A stretch of DNA of 38,506 nt, taken from contig NZ_WEKL01000019.1 of assembly GCF_019295435.1 (NCBI RefSeq), positions 13,551 through 52,056 on the forward strand, given 5' to 3'. The first letter of the stretch is position 1. Every line of letters starts with the position of its first letter. The notes under the pieces were generated by a model. That model was given only the letters and a program-made list of their open reading frames with translations. It did not search any database and was not told where the DNA came from. This DNA comes from Aquimarina litoralis. GTDB taxonomy: Bacteria > Bacteroidota > Bacteroidia > Flavobacteriales > Flavobacteriaceae. Made by a program: the position numbers and the translations under genes. Below are positions 33,807 through 38,506 of this stretch, piece by piece.

Positions 33807-36653
33807 CTAAGTACTGCTTTTTATTTTTCGAACTATTACAGCTATCACCGGAATAAAAAGTAGTAACAACCACCATAGATAAGATCCTTTACTTTCTAAG
33901 GGAGTTGTATCACCAGATATCATAAATCCAGACCAATAATAAGGATGCATCAGTAAATCATCTTCTGCATTAGAAAGATAGGTGAGTTTAGCTTCTCTCA
34001 ATGCTTGATCTTTAGCTAAAGATTTATCTAAGTTTTTATAAAAGTCATGCATTATTTCTGAAGTAGTCTGATCATTAATTTTCCATAAGGTTGTTACTAA
34101 TGATTTGGCACCTGCATAGCTAAAGCCTCTTGCCAGACTTAACATTCCTTCTCCTTTTTCCAATTTTCCTAATCCGGTTTGACAAGCACTTAAGGCTACT
34201 AAATCTGCGTTGATATTATATCCATAAAGATCCTTCACATATAACAAACCATTTTCACTACTATCATCTTTTGCAAATGCTAAATATGAATAATCAGGAT
34301 ATTCATCATTTGTCGCTGCATGCGTAGCAAAATGAAGCATATTATAGGTTTGCGAATTTTCAGAAAATGATGTCAAAGAGGCTTCATTTCCGGTAATAGC
34401 TTTTCCATCAAAAATCTTAGTAATCTGAGCTACCTCTTCTTTATTATAAAGTAGCGGACCAAAGTCTGGCCTATTTTGAGAGGCATCTCCGTCCCTTTTC
34501 TCAAAACTAGGTGCATATGCCAAAAGTTTATTCCGTTTAACCTCTAATTTATTTTGTTGTTCTCTAAGAAAAGTAGCCGAATTTGTATATGATATTTGAT
34601 AATCTTTAATTAAATAATCCGCAGCATTCTCTGAGGTCGTTAACGCTTCAAATGGTAGATAGTTCAGAATATCATCTGGGATAATTATCAATTCTTTGGA
34701 TGTTATTGTTTCTAGCGGTTTCTTTAGAATTTGTTGATAAATAGAGTTTCCAATTGTATAGATATTGGATAGTTCTTTGACATTTAAATTAGACAAGAGC
34801 GAATAAAAGCGTGTGATTCTTTCTCTTCCATCATTTCCTAGAGGTATTTTATAAAACTCTTTGTTTTGATTTTCTAAAGTAATGACATACAGATCCGTAT
34901 TGGTAGCAAAATAACTTATCAACGCTTTAGCTTGCATAAGATTTGAAGCCATATCATCTAAACTAATCACATCTGCATTATACTTTAGATCGTAGTATTT
35001 TGGATATTTTTGCTCCATATCCGAAATAAAATTATAGTACTTGTTTTTCAGCTGGAAAAGAGAATCGAAAACTGCAATATTCGATCTTTGATTAAAGAAT
35101 TTTTTTTCTAAATGAATAATATTTGCTCTAAATTGCTGCTCCTGATCTATAATTTCTTCTGGAACGCCACCGAAAGAACTTGCTTGTGTACTTCTAGTTG
35201 CTTCTAATAATATGACACTCTTACTTTTTTCTGAGAAATAAAATGCTGCGTCTATGTATTTAGGTTCATTTGTAGCTTTATATAAATCAAAAGAAACCGC
35301 TACCATGCTATGAAAAGCAGGATACATTTCAGTGATTAGAAATTGCTTATCAATTTTACTTTCGAATTCTGGTTTTAATAAATCTAAGGTTCTTATGATA
35401 TCATTCGATGTTTTAAAAGCCACTTCCAGATCTTCTGTCTTACCATTTTTTTCAAACAATAGCTTTAAAGCTTCGAGCTTCTCCTTAAGTACTTTTACTA
35501 GTTCTAACTTTGACAGTACCTTTTTAGGATCCGGGTTAATTTTAATATCCTTATCAGTAAAATCAGGTGCTAATTGCATCAAAGCTTCCTGATAAAATTC
35601 TATGGCTCTTGAAGGGTCTCTTTTCAGCATATATAATTTTCCAAATCCGGTATACGCATCTGCAACATCCTGATGTTTCTGATTTTGTCTATATACTATC
35701 GTTTTATCTAAATACGATCGATAAAAAGTCTCTGCTTTTTCAAATTGTTTTTCAGAACTATATATATCCGCGTATAGCCTATCAGCAGATCGTTGAAAAG
35801 CATCATTTTCAGAATAATACTCTTCACTTTCCTTAAGTATATTCGTTGCTTTAAAAATACTATCTTGCAATAAATAATTCTTCACTAAACGTTGATAAGT
35901 AGACAACAAACTATTCTTTAATCTTGGATTTGTTCCAACTTGTGACACATAATCAGGAAGTACTTGATTTAATAAATTATTTGCTTCCAAATAATTACTT
36001 TCGTTTTCATAAACCCTTGCTAATCTCATTTTGGTATTAAGCACTTGTCTACTCCAATCTATACTCGAGTTATTTTCTGCAATCGATAGTGTTTTATTAT
36101 GATACTCTTTTGACAAGCTATATTTACCAACTTTTTCATATACAGCTGCTAGAAATGAATATGCAGAGTACAATTCATTCAATTCATTAACATCAAGTTG
36201 CAACTTATTGGTTTCAGTATTAGTTATATCATTAACTAAATCATTAAAGTATTTGATAGCCGTTTGATAATTATTAATCTTATAAAAATACTGACCTTTT
36301 TCTAATAAGTAACGTCTTCTATATATGGTACCATACTCCAGAGAATCCACTGCTTCTTTATTTCTTAAATCATTCTCGAACCTTTTCAAGTTGAGACTAA
36401 GATTTTTTAAATCAAAATGATATCCATTTGCCTGTAATAAGTATGTCAACGTATTTAATTTACCGTCTAAATAATTACTATCCTTCGCGATTTTATAACT
36501 TTTAGATAAATAGGTATTCGCACTGTCTTTATTGGTATATAAAAAAGAACCTCCTTTACTAAGGAAGTATTCATATTCGGACAACTGTTCTTGTGTTTGG
36601 CAAAAACAGAAAAATCCAATAAACAGCAGTGCATAGGTTAGAATATTTTTCAT
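33807..36653 (-). CDS. Secreted TPR-CHAT caspase-like peptidase with C-terminal membrane anchor
   Basis: 948 residues from the ATG at 36653 (an in-frame TTG at 36668 lies inside a hairpin and is unlikely). The signal peptide reads 'MKNILTYALLFIGFFCFCQ'. A long TPR array covers about 25-400 ('LEKGQYFYKINNYQTAIKYF', 'AYTGFGKLYMLKRDPSRAIE'), then a helical part to about 600. The CHAT domain (about 640-900) is a clan CD caspase-like fold: 'MLHFATHAATND' places His778 and 'LSACQTGLGKLEKGEGMLSL' places Cys824, the expected dyad. A C-terminal helix ('WWLLLLFIPVIAVIV') and a basic tail anchor it in the inner membrane with the protease in the periplasm. Substrate unknown. It is convergent with the sigma/TPR operon. 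Confidence 0.93.
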   Translation of the reverse strand: MKNILTYALLFIGFFCFCQTQEQLSEYEYFLSKGGSFLYTNKDSANTYLSKSYKIAKDSNYLDGKLNTLTYLLQANGYHFDLKNLSLNLKRFENDLRNKEAVDSLEYGTIYRRRYLLEKGQYFYKINNYQTAIKYFNDLVNDITNTETNKLQLDVNELNELYSAYSFLAAVYEKVGKYSLSKEYHNKTLSIAENNSSIDWSRQVLNTKMRLARVYENESNYLEANNLLNQVLPDYVSQVGTNPRLKNSLLSTYQRLVKNYLLQDSIFKATNILKESEEYYSENDAFQRSADRLYADIYSSEKQFEKAETFYRSYLDKTIVYRQNQKHQDVADAYTGFGKLYMLKRDPSRAIEFYQEALMQLAPDFTDKDIKINPDPKKVLSKLELVKVLKEKLEALKLLFEKNGKTEDLEVAFKTSNDIIRTLDLLKPEFESKIDKQFLITEMYPAFHSMVAVSFDLYKATNEPKYIDAAFYFSEKSKSVILLEATRSTQASSFGGVPEEIIDQEQQFRANIIHLEKKFFNQRSNIAVFDSLFQLKNKYYNFISDMEQKYPKYYDLKYNADVISLDDMASNLMQAKALISYFATNTDLYVITLENQNKEFYKIPLGNDGRERITRFYSLLSNLNVKELSNIYTIGNSIYQQILKKPLETITSKELIIIPDDILNYLPFEALTTSENAADYLIKDYQISYTNSATFLREQQNKLEVKRNKLLAYAPSFEKRDGDASQNRPDFGPLLYNKEEVAQITKIFDGKAITGNEASLTSFSENSQTYNMLHFATHAATNDEYPDYSYLAFAKDDSSENGLLYVKDLYGYNINADLVALSACQTGLGKLEKGEGMLSLARGFSYAGAKSLVTTLWKINDQTTSEIMHDFYKNLDKSLAKDQALREAKLTYLSNAEDDLLMHPYYWSGFMISGDTTPLESKGSYLWWLLLLFIPVIAVIVRKIKSST

Positions 36654-36659
36654 AAAAAA

Positions 36660-36682
36660 AGCTCCCAAAATGATTGAGAGCT
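36660..36682 (-). terminator. Terminator-like hairpin whose T-run abuts the CHAT start codon
   Basis: On the minus strand the arms AGCTCTCAA and TTGGGAGCT (one U-G pair) with loop TCATT are followed by T7, then ATG of the CHAT gene at 36653. It lies 26 bp after the upstream lipoprotein stop and can terminate that transcript. TCATTTTG in the loop is one base off the TAnnTTTG promoter box, so a promoter for CHAT could overlap. Confidence 0.75.
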
Positions 36683-36708
36683 AATTTACTTATTATTTAT
36701 GAAGGTTA

Positions 36709-37368
36709 CTAAAGGTTAATATTCCCCCTTATTGAGTATGTTATAACATCATTTACTGGAGGGAAAAACTTTGTAATCTGCAAGATTACTTCTCCTTGAA
36801 AATCAATATTTCCTTCTATCGAAATACTTAGTAAACCTGTATCTTCAAACTCTTGAAGATTTCCAAATTCTGCAATCACCTCCTGATTTTCCGCGAAAAC
36901 AGTTCCCGAAAAGACTTCCGCTTCTTCATTTCCTGCTAGCAGTAATTGCTGCAAAGTATTAAAATCTAAATTTGAAAGACAAGTACATGGAAGTGGTGGT
37001 GGTGGGACTGGAGGAAGCCTAGGAACTCTTGGTCTAATCGACACATCACTTAGAGCTTCATCAGTCTGAGCATTTAAAAAATTAATTCGCTCTGTATTGA
37101 TCTCCCTATTTTCCTGTAATTGCTCAAGCTGAGCTTGCAAACCTTGATTATTTGGGTCATTGGCAAGCTCCTCTTCTAGAGAAGCAATTTCCTCAGCAAT
37201 TAAATCATCTTGCCTACTAAGATGTAGTAAATGAAGATCTTGCTCTAAAAATATTCCCGTTTCTTCAGCATCAGGAATTTTAATATCGTCTATAGCATCA
37301 TCATCACTACAGCCAAACGGAACTGCAGCAAGCATAATCATAGCGATACAAACTTGAATTGTTTTCAT
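36709..37368 (-). CDS. Proline-rich lipoprotein with coiled coil, unknown function
   Basis: 219 residues. The signal peptide II has lipobox 'VPFGC' (Cys20), and the acidic 'CSDDDAIDD' after it resembles the surface-export signal of lipoproteins in this phylum. A helical, probably coiled-coil stretch follows (about 45-105: 'LIAEEIASLEEELAND' and 'LQAQLEQLQENREINTERI'). A proline-rich segment ('PRVPRLPPVPPPPLPC') and the pair 'CTC' sit at about 113-132. The C-terminal part is beta-rich ('LLSISIEGNIDFQGEVIL'). No known family recognised. It ends in the terminator-like hairpin directly before the CHAT gene. A surface anchor or spacer protein is possible. Confidence 0.8.
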   Translation of the reverse strand: MKTIQVCIAMIMLAAVPFGCSDDDAIDDIKIPDAEETGIFLEQDLHLLHLSRQDDLIAEEIASLEEELANDPNNQGLQAQLEQLQENREINTERINFLNAQTDEALSDVSIRPRVPRLPPVPPPPLPCTCLSNLDFNTLQQLLLAGNEEAEVFSGTVFAENQEVIAEFGNLQEFEDTGLLSISIEGNIDFQGEVILQITKFFPPVNDVITYSIRGNINL

Positions 37369-37386
37369 AAAATTATTGTTTTGGTT

Positions 37387-37426
37387 TTAATGTTAGTATT
37401 CCTTTTCCCTTTTAGGTAAACATTAA
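37387..37426. repeat. 8-bp inverted repeat upstream of the proline-rich lipoprotein gene
   Basis: Arms TTAATGTT (37387-37394) and AACATTAA (37419-37426) with a 24-bp spacer, between the DUF3109 stop and the lipoprotein start. It may be a regulator site or leader hairpin; function inferred. Confidence 0.4.
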
Positions 37427-37447
37427 CAACCATAAAAATAAAGAAAA

Positions 37448-38017
37448 TTATTTTCTAAGCCCTTCAGCGACTTTTTCAAGCTCTAGATACCAATCCTCTC
37501 CGAATTTTCGAATTAGTGCTTGTTTTACAAATTTATAGATAGGAACTTGTAGTTCTTTCCCTAATGAACAGGCATCATCACATATGTCCCATTTATGATA
37601 GTTAACGGCAGAAAACTCAGTATAATCCTGTACTCGAATTGGATATAAGTGGCAAGATATTGGTTTTTTCCAATCTATTTCTCCTTGATTATAAGCTTCT
37701 TCAATAGCACAAAGAGCAGTACCTTTTTTATCAAAAATTACATAGGCGCAATCAGCACCATCTATTAATGGAGTTTCTAATTCTCCATCTTCTGTTTTGA
37801 TAAAAGTTCCTTGTTTTTCAATTGCTTGAATTCCTTCTTCTCTCAAATAAGGTTTTACAATAGGATAGATTTCTTCTAGTTTTTGAGTTTCTGATTCGTC
37901 CAAAGGTGCTCCCGCTTCTCCATCAATGCAACAAGCTCCTTTGCAAGCAGAAAGATTACACACAAAATCTTTTTCTATGATATCTTCTGAAACTATGGTT
38001 TTCCCTAATTGAAACAT
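37448..38017 (-). CDS. DUF3109 family protein
   Basis: 189 residues, cytoplasmic, belonging to DUF3109, a Cys-cluster family common in Bacteroidota and probably metal-binding. The N-terminal cluster Cys20, Cys25, Cys29, Cys30 ('FVCNLSACKGACC') is followed by 'DGEAGAPLDESE', the family hallmark. Further conserved parts are 'CAYVIFDKKGTALCAIEEAY', 'PISCHLYPIRV' and 'WDICDDACSLG', giving about eleven Cys in all, similar to zinc- or iron-chelating YkgJ-type proteins. The start 'MFQLGKTIVSEDIIEKDFVC' fits the family. Only 4 bp separate a near-consensus -7 box (38022-38029) from the ATG, as in dxs. Function unknown. Confidence 0.92.
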   Translation of the reverse strand: MFQLGKTIVSEDIIEKDFVCNLSACKGACCIDGEAGAPLDESETQKLEEIYPIVKPYLREEGIQAIEKQGTFIKTEDGELETPLIDGADCAYVIFDKKGTALCAIEEAYNQGEIDWKKPISCHLYPIRVQDYTEFSAVNYHKWDICDDACSLGKELQVPIYKFVKQALIRKFGEDWYLELEKVAEGLRK

Positions 38018-38021
38018 AGTG

Positions 38022-38029
38022 CGAAGATA
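38022..38029 (-). promoter_or_regulatory. Near-consensus -7 box directly before the DUF3109 start
   Basis: The minus strand reads TATCTTCG, one base off TAnnTTTG, with just 4 bp before the ATG at 38017. The predicted transcription start falls at or within a few bases of the start codon. Confidence 0.45.
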
Positions 38030-38098
38030 GTTTTTATGAGAGATAAATTTTACTGATTATTTATCTTTTTATGCTACTTTTATAATATCGACTATGTA

Positions 38099-38106
38099 TA
38101 ATTTTG
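38099..38106 (+). promoter_or_regulatory. -7 promoter box for the MarC-family gene
   Basis: TAATTTTG is an exact TAnnTTTG match, ending 25 bp before the ATG at 38132. No clear -33 TTG is seen. Confidence 0.55.
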
Positions 38107-38131
38107 TACCAACCTAAAAAACCTATTTAAA

Positions 38132-38506
38132 ATGAACTTTGACTTCAGAGAAATACTTACAGCAAGTATGATATTATTTGCCGTAATAGATATTATTGGT
38201 AGCATTCCAATTATTATTGACTTACGAAAGAAAGTAGGACATATTCAAAGTGAAAAAGCATCAATCGTAGCAGCGATTCTGATGATACTGTTTCTTTTTG
38301 TAGGTAAGGAAATATTAAACCTAATTGGTATTGACGTTAATTCTTTTGCTGTTGCTGGTGCTTTTATCATATTCTTTTTGGCATTGGAAATGATTCTTGG
38401 AATTCAATTATACAAGGATGACGAACCTGAAACTGCTGCCGTTGTGCCATTAGCATTCCCTCTTATTGCGGGAGCTGGAACAATGACTTCTATTTTATCC
38501 CTTCGA
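38132..38506 (+). CDS. MarC-family integral membrane protein, N-terminal part
   Basis: The reading frame runs off the window end after 125 codons (no stop), so the C-terminus is missing. The protein begins 'MNFDFREILTASMILFAVID' and is highly hydrophobic. MarC features are visible: 'IDIIGSIPIIIDLRKK' in the first helix and loop, 'VAGAFIIFFLALEMILG', and 'AFPLIAGAGTMTSILSLR' at the end, matching the family PLAxPLIAGPG-type motif. MarC/UPF0056 proteins have about six helices and about 200 residues. Despite the name, the family is not shown to give multiple antibiotic resistance and its role is uncertain. It has its own promoter box upstream. Confidence 0.9.
   Translation, partial: MNFDFREILTASMILFAVIDIIGSIPIIIDLRKKVGHIQSEKASIVAAILMILFLFVGKEILNLIGIDVNSFAVAGAFIIFFLALEMILGIQLYKDDEPETAAVVPLAFPLIAGAGTMTSILSLR

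Noticed and set aside
33807-36653. TPR-CHAT protein as part of a type III-E CRISPR system (Csx29-like)
   Set aside because: No Cas7-11-like gene or repeat array is in the window, and the protein has a signal peptide and membrane anchor, unlike cytoplasmic Csx29.
1-38506. CRISPR array, tRNA, rRNA, insertion sequence or prophage
   Set aside because: No regularly spaced repeats, no cloverleaf or rRNA sequence recognised, and no transposase, integrase or phage structural genes.

Overview
The window looks like a chromosomal segment of a marine-type member of the Bacteroidota, family Flavobacteriaceae (an Aquimarina-like genus is a guess). The grounds are AT-rich DNA with low-GC codon use, two secreted enzymes ending in type IX secretion (Por/T9SS type A) sorting domains, a TonB-dependent receptor with an N-terminal carboxypeptidase-regulatory-like domain, lipoproteins with an acidic stretch right after the lipobox cysteine, a DUF3109 protein, and several TAnnTTTG-type -7 promoter boxes in front of genes. 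No rRNA, tRNA, CRISPR array, insertion sequence or phage gene was found, and nothing marks the segment as recently acquired.

Layout. 1-4055 (+): the end of an RND efflux adaptor and its inner-membrane pump. 4136-6802 (-): a TonB-dependent receptor. 7050-10666 (+): aspS and a ClC-type chloride transport protein lacking the gating glutamate. 10722-12671 (-): a secreted alpha-amylase. 12869-13407 (+): a small two-helix membrane protein and a cold-shock protein. 13452-15039 (-): two tandem paralogous secreted proteins with a carboxypeptidase-regulatory-like domain. 15100-18150 (-): an operon tadA, cNMP/CBS/DUF294 nucleotidyltransferase-like protein, DEDDh exonuclease. 18280-20049 (+): dxs. 20162-22798 (-): a secreted M36 metallopeptidase. 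23236-25845 (-): zinc-ribbon membrane protein, zinc-ribbon CPBP protease and dGTPase. 26053-29820 (-): nrdB then nrdA, class Ia ribonucleotide reductase. 30255-30989 (-): a lipoprotein of unknown function. 31059-37368: an envelope and signalling region (OmpA-family protein, ECF sigma factor, TPR membrane protein resembling an anti-sigma factor, TPR-CHAT caspase-like protease, proline-rich lipoprotein). 37448-38017 (-): DUF3109 protein. 38132 to the end (+): the start of a MarC-family membrane protein.

How the genes fit together. Most of the window is housekeeping (aspS, dxs, tadA, nrdAB, dgt) interleaved with envelope and secretion genes. Clear intrinsic terminators, several of them bidirectional, close most convergent pairs. 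The exception is the TPR-membrane protein and the CHAT protease, whose stop codons are 2 bp apart with no terminator. dGTPase and ribonucleotide reductase, which act in opposite directions on the dNTP pool, are neighbours on the same strand.

The best candidate for an under-described system is 31059-36653. An ECF sigma factor abuts a membrane protein with an anti-sigma-like cytoplasmic N-terminus and a periplasmic TPR domain. They face a secreted, membrane-anchored TPR-CHAT protease, and the sigma gene is divergent from an OmpA-like protein. The predicted topology would allow a periplasmic protease to signal to a cytoplasmic sigma factor; this is inference and untested. Smaller points of interest are dxs and the DUF3109 gene, which look leaderless (-7 box 4 bp before the ATG), and an intrinsic terminator whose T-tract runs into the CHAT start codon.
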